Below are positions 1-5,746 of a stretch of DNA of 8,359 nt, piece by piece. The notes beneath the pieces were generated by a model, which saw only the letters and a program-made list of their open reading frames with translations, was not told where the DNA came from and did not search any database. The stretch comes from Planctomycetaceae bacterium (GTDB lineage: Bacteria; Planctomycetota; Planctomycetia; Isosphaerales; Isosphaeraceae): the NCBI GenBank assembly GCA_019232645.1, contig JAFANO010000417.1:1-8359 (forward strand). Direction: 5' to 3'. The number at the start of each line of letters is the position of its first letter. Position 1 is the stretch's first letter. The translations under genes were made by a program, and so were the position numbers.

Positions 1-277
1 CGACGTGGTCAACGCGGCGAGTGGACGACATGGCCGGGGTCGAGGGATCAACTTGGAGGGGCGCGGCAACGGGACTGGCCCGATCGCGCGCCGCCTCGCC
101 AAAGGAGGGGGCCGACAGGGTCGACTGTTCGCGTCCCCCACTCTCCCCCTTAACGTCCCCGGGTACGGACGCGAGCACGACAGGGTCAGCGGTGCGTGAC
201 GTGCCGACGTCATCAGCCGAGGCGATCGTTGAACCGTCCGCGAGGGTCTTGCGGTCGAAAGAGTCGGCCTCGCCCAT
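1..277 (-). CDS. Partial hypothetical protein, N-terminal 92 residues
   Basis: I do not recognise this protein. The frame is open from an ATG at 275-277 to the left edge and starts MGEADSFDRKTLADG. AAGGA (TCCTT on the + strand at 287-291) lies 9 nt before the ATG, a good Shine-Dalgarno. Codons near the start are mostly G/C-ending (GGC GAG GCC GAC, AAG ACC CTC GCG GAC), as in the real genes of this window. The 92 visible residues are hydrophilic and rich in Ser, Ala, Asp, Thr and Pro. They show no signal peptide or membrane segment, which fits a disordered N-terminal tail before a domain beyond the window. A promoter-like pair at 425-454 faces it. Competing frames over this stretch give Arg/Pro-rich shadow products. 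The start and coding status are fairly well supported; the function is unknown. Confidence 0.62.
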   Translation of the reverse strand, partial: MGEADSFDRKTLADGSTIASADDVGTSRTADPVVLASVPGDVKGESGGREQSTLSAPSFGEAARDRASPVAAPLQVDPSTPAMSSTRRVDHV

Positions 278-424
278 CGTCCGTCATCCTTGCTTGGAGT
301 GCGACGGGTCCCCGATGGGACCCAACGGATCAGTCGCGCCTGCACCGGCTTGGTGAAGGGGGGAAGGCGGGCCGAGACCGATCGCGCCGGACAAACCGCT
401 GACGGCCCGGTCCCTGCGAAGGTT

Positions 425-454
425 ATCCTATCCGGGGACGGGTCGGAACAGCAA
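425..454 (-). promoter_or_regulatory. Putative sigma70-like promoter for the left-edge gene
   Basis: On the minus strand TTGCTG (454-449) and TAGGAT (430-425) are separated by 18 nt. They match the -35 and -10 consensus at 3/6 and 4/6 positions. The pair starts directly after an intrinsic terminator on the same strand and points at the ATG at 277, giving a leader of about 140 nt. The -10 sits in the 9-mer TAGGATAAC, which recurs upstream of rho on the same strand (7992-7984). Start-site use is inferred from sequence only. Confidence 0.35.
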
Positions 455-461
455 GATTCTT

Positions 462-483
462 AAAAAAACGGACCCTTGTCCGT
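462..483 (-). terminator. Rho-independent terminator (minus strand)
   Basis: Read on the minus strand, a perfect 6-bp stem with a 4-nt loop (ACGGAC-AAGG-GTCCGT, 483-468) runs straight into seven T residues (468-462; the first T also closes the stem). It lies 38 nt past the stop codon of the transposase remnant and just before the promoter-like pair for the left-edge gene. It would therefore end the transposase transcript, or mark that element's end, and insulate the next gene. On the + strand no T tract follows, so it acts in one direction. Confidence 0.7.
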
Positions 484-521
484 TGCTCAAGCCTGGTGTG
501 GCACCGGCCCAGTGTGAGCCG

Positions 522-650
522 TCATGCGACCGCTGACACGGATCCGGCCAAATCACGCCGGACCTGCCCGGGTGGCCGAAAACCATGCCGCTCGATGAGC
601 CACTGCTCGTCGTATCGCCGCCGAAATTCGCGCAGGGGTGAAACTCCCCG
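522..650 (-). pseudogene. IS3-family transposase C-terminal remnant
   Basis: An open stretch of 42 codons between an in-frame TAG (653-651) and a TGA (524-522) encodes a segment with YDEQWLIERHGFRPP in its middle, followed by GQVRRDL. This matches the end of the DDE integrase core of IS3-family OrfB transposases as I know it: a helix ending in (Y)N/D-x-x-W-L/I-I-E-R-H-G followed by Y/F-R-x-P-x-Q-V/A-R. The rest of the catalytic domain, including the Asp and Glu residues, is absent. Upstream (651-720 and beyond) I find no matching sequence in any frame, so only the tail survives. There is no plausible start codon or ribosome binding site. An intrinsic terminator lies 38 nt downstream. The family call rests on motif recall, not a search; an IS481-type element is the main alternative. 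Confidence 0.58.
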
Positions 651-750
651 CTACAGTTGTCCTAGTCTCGCCATAGCCGATGGATCTGCAATCGGTTAGG
701 AGATCCCGCTCGCCTCATTGGCTCTCGAAAAGGCCCTCCCAGGGCGGTAC

Positions 751-808
751 CTTCCCGGGTGCTGACTCCGTCAGGAAACCACGGCCTCTCTGGCCGTGCG
801 ACCCGAAG
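751..808. other. Potential three-way RNA junction
   Basis: The + strand can fold as a closing stem CGGGT (756-760) with ACCCG (801-805), extended by CTT (751-753) with AAG (806-808) across a 2-nt bulge. It encloses two hairpins: CTGAC-TCC-GTCAG (762-774) and ACGGCC-TCTCT-GGCCGT (781-797). The joining strands are G, GAAACC-rich (775-780) and GCG. The complementary strand can form the mirror fold, so the transcribed strand is unknown. I recognise no known riboswitch or ribozyme family in it. Confidence 0.35.
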
Positions 809-865
809 CGCGTCGAGCGATCCGGCGAGCCACCGGGCTTGGCCCTTCGGTCGGGAACTGGCTCC

Positions 866-910
866 GATGGGTCAGCGGTCCTCCGGGGAAGACGAGAGGG
901 GCCGCCCATC
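866..910. other. Long interrupted hairpin
   Basis: GATGGG (866-871) pairs perfectly with CCCATC (905-910). The inner arm CGGTCCT (876-882) pairs with AGGGGCCG (897-904) apart from one extra G. On the 3' side the two helices abut; on the 5' side they are split by a 4-nt bulge (TCAG). The total is about 13 bp around a 14-nt loop. It lies 57 nt after the three-way-junction candidate and could be part of the same RNA. Confidence 0.35.
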
Positions 911-1054
911 AGGCCGAGACGGGGCAGTTCGGGGAGAGGGCTGCGGGGGCCGGCCCGAGCCGGCCACGACGCATTGGACAAGGGTCAGCTGACCTCTCCA
1001 CCCCCAACGGGGGCTTCCTGACGGAACCGGCCCACTCGGGAGGGCCCCCTAGAT

Positions 1055-1075
1055 ACCTCGGCCTCAGGCCGAGGT
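1055..1075. repeat. Perfect 9-bp hairpin
   Basis: ACCTCGGCC (1055-1063) and GGCCGAGGT (1067-1075) are exact reverse complements around the 3-nt loop TCA. No T run follows within ten bases on either strand, so it is not a standard intrinsic terminator. It stands about 280 nt upstream of the TPR/thioredoxin gene. Confidence 0.5.
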
Positions 1076-1292
1076 CGGTGATTCTTCTCCGGGCCTGGTT
1101 TTCTCAAAAGCTCATTGTGAATGGGCCATCCGTACACTGGTGGAGACCCGCGAGAAGTCTCCCTTCTCCCTACCCACCTTTGGCCTGCCGCCCAGGACCA
1201 AGGGGCGGCGAGATGCCGGCAACCCGAGCGTGGTGATCCCTCGCAATTCCGCCGGGGTTCGGTGAAAATAAGACTGTCCCCGGACCAGGAAC

Positions 1293-1310
1293 ATCGACCC
1301 CCGGGTCGAT
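1293..1310. promoter_or_regulatory. 18-bp palindrome upstream of the TPR gene
   Basis: ATCGACCC (1293-1300) and GGGTCGAT (1303-1310) are exact inverted repeats with a 2-nt spacer, ending 43 nt before the start codon at 1354. The size and position suit a dimeric regulator's operator or a leader hairpin, but no matching regulator is visible in the window. A second inverted repeat, CCGGGG/CCCCGG (1252-1283), flanks an AT-rich run just upstream. Confidence 0.35.
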
Positions 1311-1353
1311 CGCCCCGCCTGACCCCAGCACCACGATGGCCGGAGATCCATCG

Positions 1354-3567
1354 ATGCGAGATCACGACTGCCGGGCCAGCGTGCTCGTCGCCGCCCTGAT
1401 CCTCCTCCAGGGGGCGCGCGGCGACGAGCCGACCAGACCGACCGCGCCGGCGTACGAGGGCAACCCGGCCGAGCCGTCGGTCGGCCACTCGGTCCACGGC
1501 GAGGCGTTCGACGACGGCCCCCGGCATCACGCCTCCCTGTTGCCGGGAATGGGCAAGGTCCACTTCCCGGTCACGACCGCCAGGCCCGAGGCGCAGGCGT
1601 TCATCGATCAAGGCGTCGCGCAGCTCCACTCGTTCTACGACTTCGAGGCCGAGCGGTCGTTCCGCCAGGCCGCCGCGATCGACCCCGACTGCGCCATGGC
1701 CTATTGGGGCATGGCGATGGCCAACGTCAACAACGGCCGGCGCGCCCGGGGATTCCTCAAGGAGGCGCGGAGGCGCGACGCCAAGCTCACCCCGCGCGAG
1801 AAGCTCTACCTCGACGCGCTCGAGGCGCTCCACAAGGACGGCGTCGACGACAAGGCGCGCAAGCAGAACCACCTGCTCGGCCTCGAGGCCATCGTCCAGG
1901 AGTTCCCCGGCGACCTCGATGCCCGCGCCTGGCTGGCGATGGTCACCTGGCAGAACGGGACGATCGGAAGCCGGCAGGCGGTCGACGTTGTCATCGACTC
2001 GGTCCTCCAGGTCGAGCCGATGCATCCCGGGGCGCACCACTACCGCATCCACCTCTGGGACGACGTCAAGCCGATCCGGGCAGAGAAGTCGGCCGCGCTG
2101 TACGCCCAGGCCGCGCCCGGGATCGCGCACGCCTGGCACATGCCGGGGCACACCTACACCGGCCTGAAGCGCTACGCCGACGCCGCCTATCAGCAGGAAG
2201 GCTCTGCCCGCGTCGACCACGCCCACATGATCCGCGGCCGGATCATGCCGTTCGAGATTCACAACTACGCGCACAACAACCAGTGGCTCTGCACCAGCCT
2301 GAGCCACATCGGCCGCGCCCGCGACGCCATCGCCGTGGCCCGCGACCTCGTCGAGCAGCCCCGTGACCCGAACAAGAACGGCGAGGACGACGGCGGCTCG
2401 GCGCAGCGGAGCGGTCGGCTCCGCTGGGTCGAAGTCCTGACCCGCTTCGAGCTCTGGGATGACCTGATCGCCGCCACCACCTCGGGCGCCCTCGACTGGT
2501 CAGGCCTCGCCGCGGAGCGAAAGGAGAAGGCCTACACCCTCGGCCTCGCCTACGCCGCCAAGGGCGACCAGGCGAAACTGGCCGAGCAGGTCGCCGCGCT
2601 GAAGGCGGCGGCCGTCGGCGAGGCCAAGGGCCACACCCAGTCGTCCCCGAGCTCCGGCCTTAACCTGGCCGCCCTGGCCGAGCTGGAGGGCTATCAGTTC
2701 CTCGCCCGGGACGAGTTCGGCCCCGCCTTCGATCGCTTCGCGAAGGCGACCGATATGCGCCCCGAGGCGCTCGCCCGCGCCCACCTGGCCGCGAAGAACT
2801 TCGGCCTCGCCGAGAGCACCGCCCGCGAAGCCGTCGCGAAGCAGCCAAACCAGGTCCCTCCGCTCGCCGAGCTGGTCGAGGTCCTCCACGCCGTCGGCAA
2901 GGACGAGGCGGCGCGTGAAGCTCATCGCAAGCTCGTGCCGATTGCCCGCAACGCCGACCCCGACCTGCCCGTCTTCCGACGCCTGGAGCCGGTCGTCGCC
3001 GGCTGGGCGCAGGACGGTGAGCGCACGGCCCCGGCAGACGAGTCGGCGACCGACGACGCCACGGTCCAGCGAATCGACCTGACGTCCCTCGGTCCGCTGA
3101 CCTGGTCCCCCTGGTCCGCCGAGCCGATCGCGATGCCCGACAGCGACGGCCAGGCCTGGGACCTCGCCGCGCACAGGGGCCGGAACGTCGTCATCCTGTT
3201 CTTCCTGGGCGGCAAGTGCGCCCAATGCATGCAGCAACTCCAGATCTTCGGCAAGGAGATCGAGGCGCTTCGGGCGCTGAAGACCGACCTCGTCGCCGTT
3301 GGCACCGACGACCTCGAGGCCACCCGGGCCTTGAAGGCGAACCCCGACAAGGTCGCCTTCCCCATGCCCCTGTTGCCCGACCCCAGGCTCGAGGCCTTCA
3401 AGCGTTACCGCGCCTTCGACGAATTCGAAAATCAGCCGCTCCACGGGACCTTCCTGATCGACGCCCGGGGCGACGTCCGCTACCAGCGGATCGCCGCCGA
3501 GCCGTTCCTGGACGTCGATTTCATCAAGGCGGAGGCGGCGCGGATCAACCGGATCGTCAGGCCCTAG
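1354..3567 (+). CDS. Secreted TPR protein with C-terminal thioredoxin-like (redoxin) domain
   Basis: The product has 737 residues from the ATG at 1354. I preferred it to the ATG at 1336 because GGAG (1342-1345) lies 8 nt before it and because it starts directly on a signal peptide (MRDHDCRASV, then a hydrophobic core to about residue 22, ending ARG). Residues about 68-550 are TPR-like helical repeats, with segments such as FEAERSFRQAAAIDPDCAMAY near 97-117. A His-rich block at 224-307 carries HMPGHTY (262-268) and HNYAHNN (303-309), a pattern I know from a family of envelope TPR proteins. Residues about 585-735 form a redoxin fold with a CAQC pair (C622, C625) and the HGTFLID strand (698-704). 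The likely role is a periplasmic thiol-redox or electron-transfer protein; the substrate is unknown. A strong hairpin follows the stop. The next gene, queE, starts 120 nt away and looks functionally unrelated. Confidence 0.88.
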   Translation: MRDHDCRASVLVAALILLQGARGDEPTRPTAPAYEGNPAEPSVGHSVHGEAFDDGPRHHASLLPGMGKVHFPVTTARPEAQAFIDQGVAQLHSFYDFEAERSFRQAAAIDPDCAMAYWGMAMANVNNGRRARGFLKEARRRDAKLTPREKLYLDALEALHKDGVDDKARKQNHLLGLEAIVQEFPGDLDARAWLAMVTWQNGTIGSRQAVDVVIDSVLQVEPMHPGAHHYRIHLWDDVKPIRAEKSAALYAQAAPGIAHAWHMPGHTYTGLKRYADAAYQQEGSARVDHAHMIRGRIMPFEIHNYAHNNQWLCTSLSHIGRARDAIAVARDLVEQPRDPNKNGEDDGGSAQRSGRLRWVEVLTRFELWDDLIAATTSGALDWSGLAAERKEKAYTLGLAYAAKGDQAKLAEQVAALKAAAVGEAKGHTQSSPSSGLNLAALAELEGYQFLARDEFGPAFDRFAKATDMRPEALARAHLAAKNFGLAESTAREAVAKQPNQVPPLAELVEVLHAVGKDEAAREAHRKLVPIARNADPDLPVFRRLEPVVAGWAQDGERTAPADESATDDATVQRIDLTSLGPLTWSPWSAEPIAMPDSDGQAWDLAAHRGRNVVILFFLGGKCAQCMQQLQIFGKEIEALRALKTDLVAVGTDDLEATRALKANPDKVAFPMPLLPDPRLEAFKRYRAFDEFENQPLHGTFLIDARGDVRYQRIAAEPFLDVDFIKAEAARINRIVRP

Positions 3568-3568
3568 C

Positions 3569-3597
3569 GGGCGCGGCCGCCCTCCGGGCCGTCGCCC
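3569..3597 (+). terminator. Strong GC hairpin after the TPR gene
   Basis: GGGCGCGGCC (3569-3578) pairs with GGCCG and CGCCC (3587-3591 and 3593-3597), giving 10 bp with one bulged T (3592) and an 8-nt loop. It begins one base after the TAG stop. No T tract follows, so it is a transcript-end or mRNA-protecting structure rather than a textbook intrinsic terminator. Confidence 0.45.
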
Positions 3598-3687
3598 CGA
3601 GAGCATCCCATTCCGTCCTTCTCACGTCGAGGCGGCCACGCATCCGCGTGCATAGCTGTCGAGACCCGCATCCCGCGAAACGTCCGC

Positions 3688-4434
3688 ATGATCCAGACCT
3701 TGACCCCAAGGAACGACGCCACGCTCCCAACGGCTCCCCGACCCGAGTCGACGCGCGCTCAACGGCTGCGGCCTCTGGTGGGGAAGCCGGCGGGCTCGCT
3801 CGTGATCCACGAGATCTACCGGAGCCTCCAGGGTGAGAGCACCTTTGCCGGCCTGCCCTGCGTGTTCGTCCGGCTGACTGCCTGCCAGCTCCGCTGCCGC
3901 TATTGCGACACGCCGCACGCCTTCGCGCAGGGGATGACCCTGACGCTCGACGAGGTGGCCGCGCGGGCGCTCGACCTGGGCGACAGGCTGGTCGAGGTCA
4001 CCGGCGGCGAGCCGCTGCTCCAGCCCGAGGTCCTGCCGCTGATGACCCGGCTCGCCGACGCCGGCCGGACCGTCCTGCTCGAGACCGGTGGCGCGCTCGA
4101 CATCGGCCTCGTCGATCGCCGCGTCCACGTGATCCTCGACCTCAAGACCCCCGGCTCGGGTGAGGTCGAGGCGAATCTCTGGAGCAATCTGCGCCTGCTC
4201 AAAGCGACCGACGAGGTGAAGTTCGTCCTCTGCAACCGCGAGGATTTCGACTGGGCCGTCGCGCAGGTCCGTGCCCACGCCCTGACCGACTCTTGCCCCG
4301 TCCTCTTCAGCGCGGCCTTCGGTCAAGTCAACCCGACCGACCTGGCTGCCTGGATCCTGGAGTCCCGCCTGCCGGTCCGCCTCCAGCTCCAGCAACACAA
4401 GATCCTCTGGCACCCGAGCGCCAGGGGCGTCTGA
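3688..4434 (+). CDS. queE: 7-carboxy-7-deazaguanine synthase (radical SAM)
   Basis: QueE converts 6-carboxytetrahydropterin to 7-carboxy-7-deazaguanine in the pathway to preQ0, queuosine and related 7-deazapurines, in the cytoplasm. Visible motifs, numbered from the ATG at 3688, are the substrate-site start EIYRSLQGES (42-51), GLPCVFVRLTAC, the cluster motif CX3CX2C (C66, C70, C73, as CQLRCRYCDTP), the SAM-binding TGGEP (105-109), the central LDLKTPGSGE (150-159), and the typical tail LQLQQHKILWHP followed by RGV. At 248 residues it is 30-40 longer than usual, all at the N-terminus. No ribosome binding site precedes 3688, and a GTG at 3802 would start MIHEIYRSLQGES, the usual QueE beginning (210 residues). 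The true start is therefore open. No queC, queD or queF lies in the window. Confidence 0.9.
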   Translation: MIQTLTPRNDATLPTAPRPESTRAQRLRPLVGKPAGSLVIHEIYRSLQGESTFAGLPCVFVRLTACQLRCRYCDTPHAFAQGMTLTLDEVAARALDLGDRLVEVTGGEPLLQPEVLPLMTRLADAGRTVLLETGGALDIGLVDRRVHVILDLKTPGSGEVEANLWSNLRLLKATDEVKFVLCNREDFDWAVAQVRAHALTDSCPVLFSAAFGQVNPTDLAAWILESRLPVRLQLQQHKILWHPSARGV

Positions 4435-4500
4435 TCCGGCACGACGCCTCGTCCCCCGACGGCACGATCGCGCGGGAGATCAGGACCGCAAGCTGTTCAG

Positions 4501-4839
4501 CTAGTTCTGGGTGCGACACGGAGGCACGGCGATCCGGCCGACCCGGAAGCGCGAGGCCCAGAGCGGGGTGGGAGGCTCGTCGTGACCGACGGGCCGGCGC
4601 ACCTCCAGTGCCCGGTTCAGCAGGAGGCGGAACAGCGCGGCGCCGAGGTTCTCGCCCTGGTTCCGCCGCCCGGTGGCCTCGGCGAGGTTCCCCGACTGGC
4701 GATGGACGAGCACGCTCGCCGTCTCGACCCTGTTGCGGTTCTGCCCCCCAGGCCCGGAGCGTCGCGCCCGGCGGGTCTCGCACCCCGAGGCGAGACGTTC
4801 GGGGTCGAGCGCGGCGGGTCGGTCGCGGGCGGGGCTCAT
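4501..4839 (-). CDS. Short GGQ-domain peptide chain release factor-like protein
   Basis: The 112-residue product carries RRSGPGGQNRNRVETASVLV (26-45), the GGQ loop (31-33) that places the catalytic glutamine in the ribosomal peptidyl-transferase centre, followed by the charged QGENLGAALFRLLLNRALEVR helix. There is no codon-recognition domain, so it belongs with the small rescue-type hydrolases (ArfB-like) and a release-factor-like family I associate with planctomycetes. Its ATG overlaps the GNAT stop codon as ATGA (4836-4839), pointing to translational coupling. The protein stops right after GRIAV with an odd tail (PPCRTQN). Relatives as I recall them continue from this point, and another frame just downstream reads SVSHPELAEQLAVL, so a frameshift or degraded end is possible. 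Role in rescue of stalled ribosomes is inferred. Confidence 0.75.
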   Translation of the reverse strand: MSPARDRPAALDPERLASGCETRRARRSGPGGQNRNRVETASVLVHRQSGNLAEATGRRNQGENLGAALFRLLLNRALEVRRPVGHDEPPTPLWASRFRVGRIAVPPCRTQN

Positions 4840-5312
4840 GGGGAGAGCATCCGTTTGCGGAAGACGATCAGGTCGTCGCCGTCGGCGTAGAAGTCGCGGA
4901 TGACCGCGGCCTGCTCGTAGCCGTGCTTGAGGTAGAAGCGGCGGGTCGGCTCGTAATGCGACAGCGACGAGGTCTCGATCAAGAGGACCCGGCCCGAGTG
5001 GCGGCGAATCTCCGCCTCGGCCGACCGCAGCAGCTCGGTCCCGATCCCCCGCGCCTGCGACAACTTCGCGACAGCGATCCAGTAGAGATACCAGGTGCGA
5101 TCGGTCATGGCGGCCGGCGCGGAGTAGGCGAACCCGATCGGACAACCCCGGTGCTCGTATGTGAGCGACCGGTGCCCCTGCTCGTGCTCGAAGGCGAAAT
5201 AGTCGTCCAGCACCTCGCGCAGAGCGACGACCTCGAGCGGCTTGAAGACTTCGGTCCCTTCGGCCAGCGCGATCAACGCTGGAATGTCCTCGGGGGTGGT
5301 CTGTCGAATCAT
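4836..5312 (-). CDS. GNAT-family N-acetyltransferase
   Basis: The product has 158 residues from the ATG at 5310-5312, preceded by a full GGAGG (5324-5320) with a 7-nt gap, so the start is firm. It starts MIRQTTPEDIPALIALAE, the standard first strand and helix of GNAT proteins. Motif A is WYLYWIAVAKLSQARGIG, with the acetyl-CoA pyrophosphate-binding Q86-A-R-G89-I-G91, and the C-terminal part holds the late GNAT strand and helix (SHYEPTRRFYLKHGYEQAA). These proteins transfer an acetyl group from acetyl-CoA to an amine; the substrate cannot be read from sequence. Its stop overlaps the start of the release-factor-like gene, so the two are probably one transcript. A modification target in translation is an attractive guess only. 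The gene is divergent from the small reading frame at 5551. Confidence 0.88.
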   Translation of the reverse strand: MIRQTTPEDIPALIALAEGTEVFKPLEVVALREVLDDYFAFEHEQGHRSLTYEHRGCPIGFAYSAPAAMTDRTWYLYWIAVAKLSQARGIGTELLRSAEAEIRRHSGRVLLIETSSLSHYEPTRRFYLKHGYEQAAVIRDFYADGDDLIVFRKRMLSP

Positions 5313-5487
5313 CCGCTTGCCTCCGAGGGAAGAGCGCTCGCGGGTCGGGGCCCGGGTCTCACTCCTGAAATCCCGCCGGTGCCCGCTTGCCAAGGATGGG
5401 CGGTAGGTACCCCGGCCTCGATCCCGCGCGATGGCATCGCTCTCGATCGAGTTTACGAGATTTTCGTGCCGGTTTCCTCGTCTCCCG

Positions 5488-5516
5488 CGATGATGGATGA
5501 TCTGGGCGGTTGTCAA
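5488..5516 (-). promoter_or_regulatory. Possible -35 element for the GNAT operon
   Basis: An exact consensus -35 hexamer TTGACA reads on the minus strand at 5516-5511, pointing at the GNAT gene. At a 17-nt spacing the -10 would be TCATCG (5493-5488), a poor match. A 10-bp palindrome CTCGATCGAG (5442-5451) lies about 40 nt downstream and could be an operator. Confidence 0.22.
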
Positions 5517-5550
5517 GCTCCAGGGAAAGTCCAAGGGGTAAGCCAGGCGC

Positions 5551-5703
5551 ATGGGACGATCAGACCGGAAATGGTGGGGCGAGCGCGCGATCAAGCTCGT
5601 GCTGGGCGTCCTCGTCCTCTGGGCGGTCGGGCGGCATAACACCCTGACCACGACATTCCTCCCACCGCTGAAGCGTGTGAGACTCCTGCATACTTTCCTT
5701 TGA
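5551..5703 (+). CDS. Small membrane protein or truncated N-terminus of a larger one
   Basis: The frame of 50 codons starts MGRSDRKWWGERA and contains one strong membrane segment (IKLVLGVLVLWAVG, residues 14-27) after a basic, Trp-containing start, so it would be N-in/C-out or a first membrane helix. From about codon 8 to codon 35 nearly every third base is G or C, as in real genes here, and the preference fades towards the stop. That favours a coding origin but suggests the original frame was lost near residue 29. AAGGGG (5532-5537) is a rather distant ribosome binding site. Such an amphipathic start plus first helix resembles multi-pass proteins such as the LPG-synthase/flippase type, though I cannot assign it. 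It may be a genuine 50-residue membrane protein or a pseudogene 5' end. Confidence 0.42.
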   Translation: MGRSDRKWWGERAIKLVLGVLVLWAVGRHNTLTTTFLPPLKRVRLLHTFL

Positions 5704-5746
5704 AAGGTAAACCCTCGCCGAAGTCGTCCTTTCTTATGCGGAATCC

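Larger units (their letters stand above)
654..1335. other. Non-coding stretch rich in inverted repeats
   Basis: I find no convincing gene here. The open frames on both strands read as Arg/Pro/Gly-rich shadows without ribosome binding sites or family motifs. The stretch does contain many perfect or near-perfect inverted repeats: 660-701 (TCCTA/TAGGA enclosing CCGAT/ATCGG), 751-808, 866-910, 948-965 (GGCCGG/CCGGCC), 983-994 (12-bp palindrome), 1001-1013 (CCCCC/GGGGG), 1055-1075, 1142-1162 (GGAGAC/GTCTCC), 1252-1283 and 1293-1310. It may hold structured RNA, the rest of a decayed mobile element, or the upstream control region of the gene at 1354. Sequence alone does not decide. Confidence 0.5.

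Noticed and set aside
631..651. GGGGTGAAACTCCCC, similar to a piece of the FMN riboswitch or to group II intron domain I
   Set aside because: The ACCGGCGGT and later conserved FMN blocks are missing, there is no intron domain V or reverse transcriptase, and the left part overlaps codons of the transposase remnant.
762..780. CTGAC...GAAACC, loosely like a hammerhead ribozyme core
   Set aside because: The required CTGANGA core is not present and no cleavage-site triplet is placed correctly.
796..1236. Plus-strand frame with a helix-turn-helix-like stretch (VGNWLRWV)
   Set aside because: Too weak a resemblance to transposase OrfA; the remainder is Gly/Pro/Arg-rich and there is no ribosome binding site.
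1112..1351. Minus-strand frame of 79 codons upstream of the TPR gene
   Set aside because: No ribosome binding site, no G/C third-base preference and no recognisable family; it crosses the palindromes near 1250-1310.
985..2307. Long minus-strand open frame (440 codons)
   Set aside because: Antisense to the TPR/thioredoxin gene; the product is Arg/Val/Gly/Asp-biased without motifs, as expected from GC-rich codon shadows.
2500..3606. Long minus-strand open frame (368 codons)
   Set aside because: Shadow of the same TPR/thioredoxin gene, which has a signal peptide, CxxC and family motifs.
4293..5639. Long plus-strand open frame (448 codons)
   Set aside because: Antisense to the GNAT and GGQ genes; those carry clear family motifs and a GGAGG site.
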